Shown here: one piece after another, positions 17,661 to 28,716 of the stretch
Layout of the letters: each line of letters opens with the position of its first letter
Numbering within the stretch: the first letter of the stretch is position 1
Origin: Gammaproteobacteria bacterium
GTDB lineage: Bacteria > Pseudomonadota > Gammaproteobacteria > HK1
Direction: 5' to 3'
DNA: 64,000 nucleotides
Assembly: GCA_012103455.1 (NCBI GenBank)
Contig: WLWT01000001.1
Location: 372,001 to 436,000 of the forward strand
Position numbers and translations under genes: made by a program
The notes under the pieces: model-generated
Seen by the model: the letters and a program-made list of their open reading frames with translations, nothing else
Told to the model about the DNA's origin: nothing
The model's database searches: none

Positions 17661-19084
17661 TCTCCATTGCCACCCAGGCATCGAGCACAACATACGATCG
17701 CAGTGCATGCAGGGTCGGCATGGTGCATCTAGGGTTCGGTGCGTTTCACCGGGCCCATCAGGCGTGGTACGTGGATCGGATGATGGACGCTACCGGCGAG
17801 CTGAATTGGGCCATCGCCGCGGTCAACCTTCGTGCTGCAGACTCCACCTCCTTCGCCCGCTCCCAAGGGGCGGATGGGCGTTATATTTTAAAAACAGTGG
17901 CGGCAGACGGCGCTTGCCAATACCGCATTATGCGCCCGCATCTGCGGTTCGCGGACTGGCCGCAAACACCGGCAAAAGCCACCCGCCTGCTGGCTTTGAA
18001 AGATGTGCAAGTTGTCACCATCACGATTACGGAAAGTGGCTATCACCTGCGCGGCGGCAATGAATTGGACCGGGCAGCAACACCGATCGCAGCAGAAATA
18101 GAAGGCCGCGCATCACGCACGGTCTATGCTTATTTACGTGCCGGACTCAAGCGCCGGCAAGCCGCGGCAAGCGGTGCTCTCACCATTATGTGTTGCGACA
18201 ATTTGCGCAAAAACGGCGTGCTGTTGCGCCACGCGCTGGAACAGTACCTCAATGCCTGCGGCGACAGCGCATTGCTCGATTGGATGCAGGCGAACGTTAG
18301 TTTTCCTTCATCGATGGTCGATAGGATTACCCCGCGCCCACCGGCGGATCTGGCCAGATCCAGTGCCAAGGCGCTGGGCTGTGTGGTGCGGCCCGCCGTT
18401 CTCGCCGAGGAATATGTGCAGTGGGTTGTAGAGGACAACTTCAAAGGAGCGGCCCCTCCGCTGGAGAGCGCCGGCGTGCAAATCGTGCCCTGCGTCGAAC
18501 CGTTCGAGGAAGCCAAGATCCGTATCTTAAATGGCGGCCATACCGCGCTTGCTTATCTTGGAGCGCTGGCCGGTCATGCCACCTTCGACCAAGCGATGCA
18601 AAATCCCGAACTGCTTGCCCATTTCCGCCGTTTTCAGTTGGCCGAAGTGATCCCGGCGCTTGGCGGCGGCTTTCCGTTTTCACTGACCGAATACGCGCAA
18701 ACAGTCGAGCAGCGTTTCGCCAACCCTCATATTGGCGATGCGATTGAGCGAATTTGCATGGACGGTGTCAACAAAATGCGCATCTTTATGCTGCCAACGG
18801 TAGTGGGTACCTTGCACCGGGGCGCACAACCGGTTGCCGCCTACCGCTCCATCGCCAGCTGGGTGCATTTTGCCCGCGCAGTGCTAGGCGGCCATATGGC
18901 GATGGACTACGTTGATCCGGATTTCCAGCCCCTCGCCGGGTTGTTCGCCCCCGGTCAAGAACACAAGCTTGCCACCGCCACAGCGCTGTGGGGCAGCGTG
19001 CCCGCGCAGTACCCATCATTTATACAGGGACTCGTGACAGCGGTAACGGCATTTGTGTTTCCCAACAAAAATGTCTTGACCTGA
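17657..19084 (+). CDS. Mannitol dehydrogenase family oxidoreductase
   Basis: 475 residues of the long-chain polyol dehydrogenase family (mannitol 2-dehydrogenase, fructuronate or tagaturonate reductase). The N-terminal NAD-binding stretch 'VGMVHLGFGAFHRAHQAWYVD' and the active-site region 'CVEPFEEAKIRILNGGHTALAYLG' are both present. It probably oxidises the hexitol brought in by the transporter to a ketose. The ATG overlaps the regulator's TGA. Gene length is normal for the family. Mannitol versus a related polyol cannot be settled from sequence alone. Confidence 0.9.
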   Translation: MISIATQASSTTYDRSACRVGMVHLGFGAFHRAHQAWYVDRMMDATGELNWAIAAVNLRAADSTSFARSQGADGRYILKTVAADGACQYRIMRPHLRFADWPQTPAKATRLLALKDVQVVTITITESGYHLRGGNELDRAATPIAAEIEGRASRTVYAYLRAGLKRRQAAASGALTIMCCDNLRKNGVLLRHALEQYLNACGDSALLDWMQANVSFPSSMVDRITPRPPADLARSSAKALGCVVRPAVLAEEYVQWVVEDNFKGAAPPLESAGVQIVPCVEPFEEAKIRILNGGHTALAYLGALAGHATFDQAMQNPELLAHFRRFQLAEVIPALGGGFPFSLTEYAQTVEQRFANPHIGDAIERICMDGVNKMRIFMLPTVVGTLHRGAQPVAAYRSIASWVHFARAVLGGHMAMDYVDPDFQPLAGLFAPGQEHKLATATALWGSVPAQYPSFIQGLVTAVTAFVFPNKNVLT

Positions 19085-19176
19085 TACTCGGGTGCGGTGA
19101 AGCCTTGTTCGATCGATTTGGCGTCACCGGTGGTTCAGGCTTCACCTTCAAGGCTAGGCCCGGCCAAGGTTAGGCC

Positions 19177-19203
19177 CGGCGACTCGCTTTTTTAACGTCG
19201 CCG
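19177..19203 (+). terminator. Inverted repeat after the polyol operon
   Basis: CGGCGAC and GTCGCCG form a perfect 7-bp stem around a 13-nt loop that contains a run of six T. It lies about 95 bp after the dehydrogenase stop. The T-run sits in the loop rather than after the stem, so termination is plausible but not typical. Confidence 0.4.
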
Positions 19204-19379
19204 TGGGCTTTACTCATATGGGTGTACGGGCCGGTCTTTACGCCGGGAGCTCGTCCGACTTGCCGCATGCTTGCTTGCTCGGCCAACGCTGCGGCGTTCG
19301 CCTATAGCCGAATGGGGGCGGACTTGCCTTATATTAGTGACGTTATGCCCGGCCTAAGACATTGAGAGGAGGTGCAATC

Positions 19380-19478
19380 ATGGCGCTGCTGAGAAGGGCT
19401 GGCCCGCCGCCGGGCCTTATTCCGCTCGGTCTCGTAGCGCTCATCATAGTCGTTTTGCTGGTATGGCTGATTATGTAA
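19380..19478 (+). CDS. 32-residue single-span membrane peptide
   Basis: A very short ORF, MALLRRAGPPPGLIPLGLVA followed by IIVVLLVWLIM, with a strong ribosome site (GAGAGGAGGT, 6 bases before the ATG). One hydrophobic helix follows a short basic, proline-rich head, giving the layout of a small inner-membrane peptide. Size and hydrophobicity resemble DUF3309-type peptides, but I do not recognise a specific family. It stands alone between the polyol operon and the intradiol-like gene. Confidence 0.6.
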   Translation: MALLRRAGPPPGLIPLGLVALIIVVLLVWLIM

Positions 19479-19545
19479 CAGTGAACATCGCCAATGCCAT
19501 CAAACCATTGCGCGGCGGCGCTGCGCTAGACCCTTGGAGACTACC

Positions 19546-20136
19546 GTGTCCGTGACAAGAGCCATTACCCTTAGCTCCATCACCCTTAGCTCCATCACCC
19601 TTAGCGCATTGTGCGCCCTACTCCTCGGCCTCATGCTCATCACGCATGACGCGCACGCCTGCTCGCAGCGCGAGCCAACCCCAGCGACCAGCCCCGGCCC
19701 CCACGACTATTCGACCGCCACGCAGTCGCAAGCACTGTGGCAACGGGGCGATCCGGGCGAACCGCTTTTCTTGCATATCCGCGTGCTCGACCGCTGCGCA
19801 CAGCCTATAGAGGGCGCGTCCGTGCAGGTGTTGCACGCGAACCACGAGGGTTTTCACGAAGCGAACAAGTTTCGTGGCGTTTATCAGACCAGCGAACGCG
19901 GCCAGGTCGAGTTCGTCACCGTCTTTCCCGGCTACACCGGTGGGCTCCCACGCCATATCCATTTCATCATCAAACACCCCGGATACAAGCAACTGGTGAC
20001 CCGGCTGTTCTTTAACAACGACCCCTCCGTGGACCTGGCTATCGCCGAGCTTGCGATGGTGTTGGAAGAAATTCGCCTCGATGGTGGCCTGAGGGGTTGG
20101 ACTGCTGTATTCGAGTTCGTATTGGCCACACGGTAA
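19546..20136 (+). CDS. Secreted intradiol ring-cleavage dioxygenase-like protein
   Basis: About 196 residues, starting at GTG 19546 with GGAG six bases upstream. A signal peptide carries a tandem 'LSSIT' repeat. The rest matches the secreted dioxygenase-like fold: 'FLHIRVLDRCAQPIEGASVQVLHANHEGF', 'RGQVEFVTVFPGYTGGLPRHIHFII', 'LFFNND'. The two histidine ligands (HIH) are present. The two tyrosine ligands usual in the family (GxY after the aspartate/alanine turn, and GWY before HIH) appear changed to GFH and GYT, so iron binding may be altered. It may be non-catalytic or act on an unusual aromatic. Confidence 0.75.
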   Translation: MSVTRAITLSSITLSSITLSALCALLLGLMLITHDAHACSQREPTPATSPGPHDYSTATQSQALWQRGDPGEPLFLHIRVLDRCAQPIEGASVQVLHANHEGFHEANKFRGVYQTSERGQVEFVTVFPGYTGGLPRHIHFIIKHPGYKQLVTRLFFNNDPSVDLAIAELAMVLEEIRLDGGLRGWTAVFEFVLATR

Positions 20137-20230
20137 GCATACTTAGCGGCAGCCATCCATTCACCACCTGTCTATTGCTCCTGCGTTATGGGTAGACTGA
20201 AAGCTATTCATCACCGAGGAGCGATCATCC

Positions 20231-20644
20231 ATGAGCGATCCCAAGCGGCCTGTGCCGGTGCCGACGCCAGAGACACAACACTTCTGGGACGGCACCAAGG
20301 AAGGGGAATTGCGCCTGCAACGATGCGGCTCGTGCAGCCACATTTATTTTCCGCCCCGTCCTTTTTGCCCGGAGTGCGGCTCGCGCGCCGTCTGCGTCTT
20401 CGCCGCTTCCGGTAAAGGCACGCTCTACAGCTACATCATCAATCACCTGCCCACCCCCGGTTTCGAGCCACCGTTCGCCGTGGCCGTGGTCGAGTTGGAA
20501 GAAGGGCCGCGGATGATGTCCAACATCTTGGATTGCCCGCCAACCCCGGCGGCGCTGCAACTGGATATGGCCCTTGAAGTGACCTACGAGAAGCTCAACG
20601 AGGACATTACCTTGCCGCAATTCAAGCCGGCGGGAGGCACTTGA
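20231..20644 (+). CDS. DUF35 OB-fold/zinc-ribbon acyl-CoA-associated protein
   Basis: 137 residues. An N-terminal rubredoxin-like zinc ribbon (CGSC at about 33-36, CPEC at about 46-49) precedes an OB-fold with 'GKGTLYSYIINHLPTPGFEPPFAVAVVELEEG'. DUF35 proteins partner with thiolase-like enzymes and may bring acyl-CoA to them. The stop immediately precedes the thiolase ATG, as in many such pairs. It begins the cluster DUF35-thiolase-EthD-(repeat)-crotonase. Confidence 0.9.
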   Translation: MSDPKRPVPVPTPETQHFWDGTKEGELRLQRCGSCSHIYFPPRPFCPECGSRAVCVFAASGKGTLYSYIINHLPTPGFEPPFAVAVVELEEGPRMMSNILDCPPTPAALQLDMALEVTYEKLNEDITLPQFKPAGGT

Positions 20645-21787
20645 ATGAAGCGCGGATCCGTAGCCATCGTAGGCGCCGCCGAAACCACGCACATGGGCAA
20701 GTTGCCGGATGTCGGCCAACTGCAACTCCATGCCGATGCCGCCTTGAACGCCCTGGCGGACGCCGGACTGACCCTCAAAGACATAGACGGTGTCGCCACC
20801 GCCGGACACAACCCGGTCGAACTGGTGCAGTACATGGGCATCACCCCCACCTGGCTGGACGGCACTTCCGTGGGCGGCTGCTCGTTCATGCTGCACGTGC
20901 GGCACGCGGCGGCGGCCATCAACGAAGGGCTGTGCACCACGGTGCTCATCAGCCACGGCGAAAGTGGCCGCTCCGGCAAGGGCCGGCCCCTGGCGGGCGG
21001 TATCCCGACCCTGTTTCAGAGCCAATTCGAGCGGCCCTACGGCGTCACGCGGCCACCGACCATGTTCACCATCCCGGTGCTGCGCTACATGAAAGACTAC
21101 AATCTTTCCGCAGAGAAGCTGGCCATGGTCGCCGTCGTGCAGCGCGAATGGGCCGCCAAGCATCCACGGGCGAGCTTCAGGGAGCCGATCACGGTGGACG
21201 ATGTTCTAGGCTCCAAGATGATCGCTTACCCCTTCCGGCTACTCATGTGTTGCTTGGTCACCGACGGCGGCGGTGCCCTCATCCTGAGCAAAGCGGAGCG
21301 GGCCAAGGACTTTCCCACCAAGCCCGTTTACGTACTCGGCACGGGCGAGAGCGGCGAGACCCCGCTCATCTCGCAGATGGCGGATTTCACCTCGTCGCGG
21401 GCGTTCCGGGTGGCCGGCAGCAAAGCCTTCGAAGAGGCCGGTATCAACCACCGCGATGTGGATCACCTGATGATCTACGACGCTTTCGCGCACCTGCCCA
21501 TCTACGGCCTGGAAGACTTAGGCTTCGTGGGCCGGGGCGAGGCCGGGGATTTTATCGCCGAGCGCAACACCGCCCCGGGCGGCAAGTTACCGGTCAACAC
21601 CAACGGTGGCGGTCTGAGCTATATGCACTCGGGCATGTACGGCATGTATGCCCTACAGGAAGGCGTGCGGCAGATGCGCGGCAGCTCACCGGCGCAAATA
21701 GACGGCGCTGAAATCTCCGTGGTGCACGGCGTCGGTGGCATGTTCGCCGCCAGCGGCACTATTGTTTTAAGCAACGTGGCGCCATAG
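20645..21787 (+). CDS. Thiolase-like acetyl-CoA acetyltransferase/SCP2-type
   Basis: 380 residues of the SCP-2-type thiolase family that travels with DUF35. N-terminal 'VAIVGAAETTHMGKLPD', middle 'SVGGCSFMLHVRHAAAAI' and C-terminal 'VNTNGGGLSYMHSGMYGM...VVHGVGGMFAASGTIVL' are present. The C-terminal GHP-type histidine of classical thiolases is not obvious, so the pair may carry out a retro-aldol or related step rather than ordinary thiolysis. The pairing suggests breakdown of a branched or side-chain acyl-CoA. Confidence 0.85.
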   Translation: MKRGSVAIVGAAETTHMGKLPDVGQLQLHADAALNALADAGLTLKDIDGVATAGHNPVELVQYMGITPTWLDGTSVGGCSFMLHVRHAAAAINEGLCTTVLISHGESGRSGKGRPLAGGIPTLFQSQFERPYGVTRPPTMFTIPVLRYMKDYNLSAEKLAMVAVVQREWAAKHPRASFREPITVDDVLGSKMIAYPFRLLMCCLVTDGGGALILSKAERAKDFPTKPVYVLGTGESGETPLISQMADFTSSRAFRVAGSKAFEEAGINHRDVDHLMIYDAFAHLPIYGLEDLGFVGRGEAGDFIAERNTAPGGKLPVNTNGGGLSYMHSGMYGMYALQEGVRQMRGSSPAQIDGAEISVVHGVGGMFAASGTIVLSNVAP

Positions 21788-21804
21788 CAGCAGGAGCAAA
21801 CGCG

Positions 21805-22542
21805 ATGAACAAAGCGACACTGGCACCCACACCCGGGGCGAAAGTGATCTATCTCATCAAACGCAAGAGCAGCACTTCACGCAGCGAGTTGGTAGCCCAC
21901 TGGTACGCCAATCATATGCCGCCGGTCATCGCCGCCCAGGAAAAACTCAAAGCGCGTGAGGCCAATCACGCGCGCCGATATATCGTCTCGCTCTTCGAGA
22001 GCGGTACCACCGGCGAGCCATTGATGTTTGACGGCATGGCGCAGCTTTGGTGGCAACAACCGGTGCCAAAACCGGACCCGCCCCACGGCACTGCGCCGGC
22101 GGATTCTTTTCAAGAAAAAGCTGAACCTTATATGCCGTGGCCGACCCGCGAGTATGTGGTGATGGACGGCGCATTGGCCTCGGATCCGCTGACCTTGAAC
22201 GCTCCGTATCCAAGCACCCGGTCGGGCTTTTTCAAAGTGAGCTTTCTAGTCGCCGCGCAACCGGGTACGGACTACGATGCTTTCTTCGCTCACTGGTTGA
22301 ATAAACAGGCGCCAAATGTTCGAGGGGAAATGGAAAAAGCCGGCGGCCTTCGCTACGTGGTCAACCATTCATTAGCGCCGCAGGCCGAAGCCTTCGCCGG
22401 ACTGGCCGAACTGTATTTCCCAAGCGCAACCGAGTGGCATGGGTTTCGCAAGTCCGTGCAGCCAGATGGCATGGAACAGTGGATGGATGCCAAGCGCACC
22501 CTGGTGTTTCACGGTGACACGGACATGATCGGCATCCCCTAA
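21805..22542 (+). CDS. EthD-domain protein, two tandem domains
   Basis: 245 residues made of two EthD-like ferredoxin folds: 'VIYLIKRKSSTSRSELVAHWYANHMPPVI' (about 14-42) and 'FKVSFLVAAQPGTDYDAFFAHWLNKQAPNV' (about 140-170). EthD-type proteins accompany oxygenase or degradative systems, often with unclear activity. It lies 17 bp after the thiolase gene, so it is in the same operon. An AGGAG site precedes the ATG. Confidence 0.82.
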   Translation: MNKATLAPTPGAKVIYLIKRKSSTSRSELVAHWYANHMPPVIAAQEKLKAREANHARRYIVSLFESGTTGEPLMFDGMAQLWWQQPVPKPDPPHGTAPADSFQEKAEPYMPWPTREYVVMDGALASDPLTLNAPYPSTRSGFFKVSFLVAAQPGTDYDAFFAHWLNKQAPNVRGEMEKAGGLRYVVNHSLAPQAEAFAGLAELYFPSATEWHGFRKSVQPDGMEQWMDAKRTLVFHGDTDMIGIP

Positions 22543-22546
22543 TTGA

Positions 22547-22686
22547 GGGCGCCGCTAAAAATAATAATTTTTTCGTGAGTGCAAGGAAGCACCGCGCGCG
22601 CAACCGCAGTGTATAGGTGATACCTGAGGATTCGAGCACGGAGATGACGCCGCCATCGCGGAAAAAGTGCATTTTTAGCAGGTGCT
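22547..22686 (-). repeat. MITE-like dispersed repeat, copy B
   Basis: 140 bp, inverted relative to copy A, with ends GGGCGCCGCTAAAAAT and ATTTTTAGCAGGTGCTC. TTGA flanks both ends, consistent with a 4-bp target duplication. It sits between the EthD and crotonase genes of one operon. Confidence 0.9.
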
Positions 22687-22730
22687 CTTGAGCCTCATCG
22701 AAACTATTTTCTCTAGCAGGAATTATCTCC

Positions 22731-23483
22731 ATGACCGACGCCGCCGTTCTCTACGAGTCTCAAGACAACATCGCCACCATTACCATCAACCGGCCCGCCA
22801 AGATGAACGCTTTGAGCGAAGGCGTGGTCGCCGCCCTGCGCGGCGCATTTCGCCGGCTGCAAGAGTCCGATGACCGTGTGGCCATCCTCACCAGCGCCGG
22901 TACCAAAGCATTTTCAGTGGGCGCGGATCTGCGCGATCCACCGCGCGATCCCGATCTCTGGGAAGGCATTCCCAATGTAGGCACGGATTTGGACAAACCG
23001 GTGATCGCCGCCGTCGCCGGATACTGCGTGGGCGGTGCTTACATATTGGTGCAGCACTGCGATCTGGCGGTGGCCGCCGACAACGCCGATTTCTTTTATC
23101 CGGAAGCCCAGATTGGATTTTGCGGCGGACTGATCGCCGGCGCCGCCGCCAGATTGCCGCATAAGATCGCCATGGAATTCATGTTGACCGGCAGGCACTT
23201 CGACGCCCAGCGCGCCTATGAGGTGGGCATGGTCAACAAAGTGGTGCCCGTGGGTGAGCACATCGACGCCGCCACTGACTACGCCATCATCTTGCGCGAC
23301 AGCGCGCCGCTGGTAGTGTCCATGGTGAAACGCTTCGTGCGCGACACGGTGACGCCACGCGGCCCCTCGGAGTTGCAGGCGGTGGCGCGCCGCGATCTGC
23401 TGGCGGTCAAACGCAGTGATGATCAGATCGAGGGCGGCAAGGCCTTCCGCGAGAAGCGCAAACCCGTGTTCAAAGGGCGTTAG
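22731..23483 (+). CDS. Enoyl-CoA hydratase/isomerase (crotonase) family protein
   Basis: 250 residues with the crotonase fold: 'NIATITINRPAKMNALSEG', the first oxyanion-hole segment 'KAFSVGADLRD', the second 'AVAGYCVGGAYILVQHCDLAVAA', and the 'PEAQIGFCGGL' segment that holds the catalytic acid in hydratases. Here the glutamate pattern is altered (PEAQIGF...), so hydration, isomerisation or hydrolysis are all possible. It lies 45 bp after repeat copy B and may be read through from the thiolase cluster. Confidence 0.88.
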   Translation: MTDAAVLYESQDNIATITINRPAKMNALSEGVVAALRGAFRRLQESDDRVAILTSAGTKAFSVGADLRDPPRDPDLWEGIPNVGTDLDKPVIAAVAGYCVGGAYILVQHCDLAVAADNADFFYPEAQIGFCGGLIAGAAARLPHKIAMEFMLTGRHFDAQRAYEVGMVNKVVPVGEHIDAATDYAIILRDSAPLVVSMVKRFVRDTVTPRGPSELQAVARRDLLAVKRSDDQIEGGKAFREKRKPVFKGR

Positions 23484-23532
23484 GGCCGGTGGCGGTACGC
23501 TATCAGCGCACCAGGGCTGAGCCGACGAATAC

Positions 23533-23639
23533 TTAAATGGCGGTGACGCGCCCATCGTTGGCTACCACATCCGCGGTGCGCGCCACGCTGCCACAGTGCC
23601 GTCGATCACCGCTTCGCTTTTGACCAGCAGCTCATTCAT
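23533..23639 (-). pseudogene. N-terminal relic of an N-acyl-D-amino-acid deacylase-like amidohydrolase
   Basis: About 35 codons reading 'MNELLVKSEAVIDGTVA', then, in a shifted frame, 'RTADVVANDGRVTAI' and a stop. This matches the start of D-aminoacylase/amidohydrolase proteins (the 'DLLIKNGTVIDGTG...ADVAVKDGRI' pattern). The rest of the gene is gone. It lies directly upstream of, and outside, the C-terminus of selD. Confidence 0.6.
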
Positions 23640-23652
23640 GTCCGGCAAACCC

Positions 23653-24699
23653 TCAGCTTACCGTGATAGCCGGTTCACCGGCGGCGAGCGCTCCGATCAG
23701 GGCCGCTTCCGCATGACCGGCATCAGTGAACGCTTGCACGACCTCGTCAGCCACCGATGCTGTACAGGCCACCAGCAATCCACCGCTAGTCTGTGGATCT
23801 CTTAACAAGTTGGCGTCGGCCGTGGAGATACCTTCGGGCAACGTAACGTGAGCGCCGTAGCTGGCCCAGTTGCGGTTGGCGGCGCCCGTGTTGTAACCCT
23901 TGGCGGCGTAATCCCGCGCCGCCGGCAGCACCGGCACGTTGGCGTAATCCACCCGGGCCGAAAGCCCGGCGCCGCGGCACATTTCCAACAGATGACCCAG
24001 CAGACCGAAGCCGGTCACGTCGGTCATGGCGTGCACGCCATCGATATCGGCCAGCGCCGCGCCCACGCTGTTTAAGCGCGTGGCGGTGCTCACCATCTGC
24101 TGGTAGCCCTGCGCATCCAACTCGTTTTTGTTCTGCGCGGCGCCCAAAATACCGATACCTAGCGGCTTGCCGAGTATCAACACATCGCCGTCCCGCGCAT
24201 CGGCGTTCTTACACACCCGATCCGGGTGGATCACGCCGAGCGCAACAAGACCGTAGATGGGTTCGCCTATATCGATGGTGTGGCCGCCCGCAATAGGGAT
24301 GCCCGCCTGCGTGCATATATCGTGGCCGCCGGCAAAGATCTGCTGCACCACTGCGGGCGCCAACTTGTCCGCAGGAACGCCAGCGATGGCTAACGCAAAA
24401 ATAGGCTTACCGCCCATGGCGTAAACATCCGACAGCGCATTAGCGGCGGCCATGCACCCATAATCGTACGGATCATCGACGATGGGCATGAAGAAATCCG
24501 TGGTGGCGATGATCGCCTGGCCGTCGTTCAACCGGTAAACGGCGGCATCATCGGCGTTCTCCGTGCCCACCAGCAGATCGGGATCGGCATAGTGCTTGGG
24601 CAGTTTGGAGAGCAGCTCTTCTAACACCGACGGTGCTAGTTTGCAGCCTCAACCACCGCCGTGGGACAGCTCGGTCAGGCGAGGGGTGCCATCAGTCAT
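23653..24699 (-). CDS. selD: Selenide, water dikinase (selenophosphate synthetase), selenocysteine-containing
   Basis: 348 residues when the in-frame TGA at 24649-24651 is read as selenocysteine. Upstream of the TGA the frame continues without a stop to ATG 24699, giving MTDGTPRLTELSHGGG-U-GCK, exactly the SelD active-site pattern (GG[C/U]GCK). SelD makes selenophosphate from selenide and ATP, the selenium donor for tRNA-Sec and selenouridine. Further landmarks are 'DDAAVYRLNDGQAIIATTDFFMPIVDDPYDYG' (metal/ATP site), 'GGHTIDIGEP' and 'TDVTGFGLLGHLLEM'. A hairpin fitting a bacterial SECIS lies 9 nt after the UGA. A conventional call from 24627 would miss the catalytic head. The host must encode selA, selB and selC elsewhere. 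Confidence 0.93.
24621..24639 (-). promoter_or_regulatory. Bacterial SECIS-like hairpin in selD
   Basis: On the mRNA, CUAGCACC and GGUGUUAG form an 8-bp stem (one G-U pair) closed by a 3-nt loop GUC, starting 9 nt after the UGA. The loop lies about 17 nt from the UGA, inside the spacing known for bacterial SECIS elements that recruit SelB. Confidence 0.7.
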
Positions 24700-24964
24700 G
24701 GGCTTGCGTCTCGGTTGGAGTATTTGGCAGGGCGCAACAGACCATAAAGTCAGGCGCGGCGCAAGACGCGGGCGCGTGCTCTGCCAGCATGAACGCCATC
24801 ATTGGCCGTCGCCATCATCGACTGTCGTTCGCTTGCGCGAAATGATCCGCCGGCGGCGCGTGGCCGCATTGGTGGCGGGTTTTGGCGGTGGCATGATCGT
24901 CTTGCGTCCCGGCATTAGCAAAGCCTTGACTGCCCGCGCCAGCAGGGATAACCCCAGCCAGACA

Positions 24965-26170
24965 CTAACCGATGGCGCCGCTGCGCCGTAAGGCGGCGAT
25001 GGCAGCGGCGGAAAAACCCGCCTCGAGCAGAACTTCATCCGTGTGCTCACCCAAGGCCGGCGCCAACCGCGGTGCCACCTTGGGTCCGTCCCGCAACCAT
25101 ACGGGGCTATTGACGATGTACCGGGCACCCGCGCGTTCATCGTCGATAGGCGTTAGCGCATCACTGGCCCGCATCTGTTCATCGTGCGGAATATCGCGCA
25201 GCGTGCCGATAAGACTGCAAGGAATGTTGGCCTGATCCAGCAGCGTTTTCCATTCACTCCAATCCTTTTGCAAGAAGATGCCATCGAAGATCCGGATGAG
25301 CGCGGCGGCCTTGGCGTGGCGCGACCCACGGTCCCGGAAACGCTCGTCTTCGCCCAGATCCGGGCGGCCCAGCACGGCGAGCAACGCAGCCCAGCGCTTG
25401 TCCTCGGGGACACAGGCCAGATGAAACCAACGCCCGTCCCTGGTCTGGTAAAGATTGTGCAAAGCCGTGGTCGCCTCCTCCCTGGGCGGGCGCTTCTCGA
25501 ACTCGGCACCGCACAGCATCGCCTGCACCTGGATGCTGTTCCACCAAAGCCCATTGGCCATCAGCGAGGTGTTGACATAGGTACCGGTTCGTTCCCGGCG
25601 GTAGAGCGCCGCCATGATGCCGCCGAACAGCGACATGGCGCTAGGGTGATCGCCCATACCGGGCAATGAACGGGCCGGAGCGGAATCCGGCCCGGGCCGC
25701 ATCATGTCCATCAGGCTGGTCCTGGCCCATAGGGCCGTGCTATCGAAACCGGGATTGTCCGCATCGGGACCGGCCTCCCCGTAAGCGCTGATGGAACCGT
25801 AGATAAGCCGCTCATTGAGGGGCGCCAAATCATCGTAGCTGACCCGCAGGCGGGTGCGGGCCGGAAACGGCAAGTTCGTCACAAACACATCGGCTTGCCT
25901 GACCAGTTCGTAGAGCACCGCCAGGCCCTCATCCGACTTGAGATTGAGCGCCAAGCCGCGTTTATTGCGGTTGTCCACGATCCAGGCGTAGTTGTAATCA
26001 CACTCAGGATTGCCCGGTGCGCTGCGGTTACGGTACGTGTCACCCACGCCGGGCGGCTCGATTTTGATGACCTCAGCACCGAAATCAGCCAATACGGTAG
26101 CCGCCGCGGGGCCGGCGATAAAACTGGCGGCATCAATCACCTTAATGCCGGTTAGCAGGGCGTCACTCAT
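24965..26170 (-). CDS. CaiB/BaiF family III CoA-transferase
   Basis: 401 residues. 'GIKVIDAASFIAGPAAATVLADFGAEVIKIEPPGVGD' is the family III start, and the catalytic aspartate sits in 'NPGFDSTALWARTSL'. These enzymes move CoA between carboxylic acids through an aspartyl-CoA intermediate, for example formyl-CoA, carnitine or succinate systems. About 265 bp without a recognised gene separate it from selD. The acceptor acid is unknown. Two further family III proteins lie at 30.8-33.2 kb. Confidence 0.9.
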   Translation of the reverse strand: MSDALLTGIKVIDAASFIAGPAAATVLADFGAEVIKIEPPGVGDTYRNRSAPGNPECDYNYAWIVDNRNKRGLALNLKSDEGLAVLYELVRQADVFVTNLPFPARTRLRVSYDDLAPLNERLIYGSISAYGEAGPDADNPGFDSTALWARTSLMDMMRPGPDSAPARSLPGMGDHPSAMSLFGGIMAALYRRERTGTYVNTSLMANGLWWNSIQVQAMLCGAEFEKRPPREEATTALHNLYQTRDGRWFHLACVPEDKRWAALLAVLGRPDLGEDERFRDRGSRHAKAAALIRIFDGIFLQKDWSEWKTLLDQANIPCSLIGTLRDIPHDEQMRASDALTPIDDERAGARYIVNSPVWLRDGPKVAPRLAPALGEHTDEVLLEAGFSAAAIAALRRSGAIG

Positions 26171-26238
26171 GGGCTCAGTCCAGGCTATAAACTCGGTGCC
26201 CTTTGGACGAATGGGACACTCGCAATAATCGAAAACTG

Positions 26239-28557
<2,319 letters not shown>

Positions 28558-28716
28558 CTAGCCCGCAGCGGTCACTAGCGCACGTGCCTCCCACTCGACG
28601 CCGCATTAAAACTCGCCACTGCTACAGGTCTCATCAAGCCGTGCCCGATCTTCAGGCGCCGGCTGCGCTTAGGGCGCCCCGCGCTCGCGTAACGCGCCGG
28701 TAGAGTCCGGTTTGCG

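Noticed and set aside
20225..21711. Long overlapping frames on both strands over the DUF35/thiolase genes
   Set aside because: Compositionally shadow-like; the DUF35 and thiolase proteins have clear family motifs in their own frames.
24700..24964. A possible tRNA-Sec (selC) next to selD
   Set aside because: No extended acceptor or T-arm pattern was seen in this gap or elsewhere in the window.
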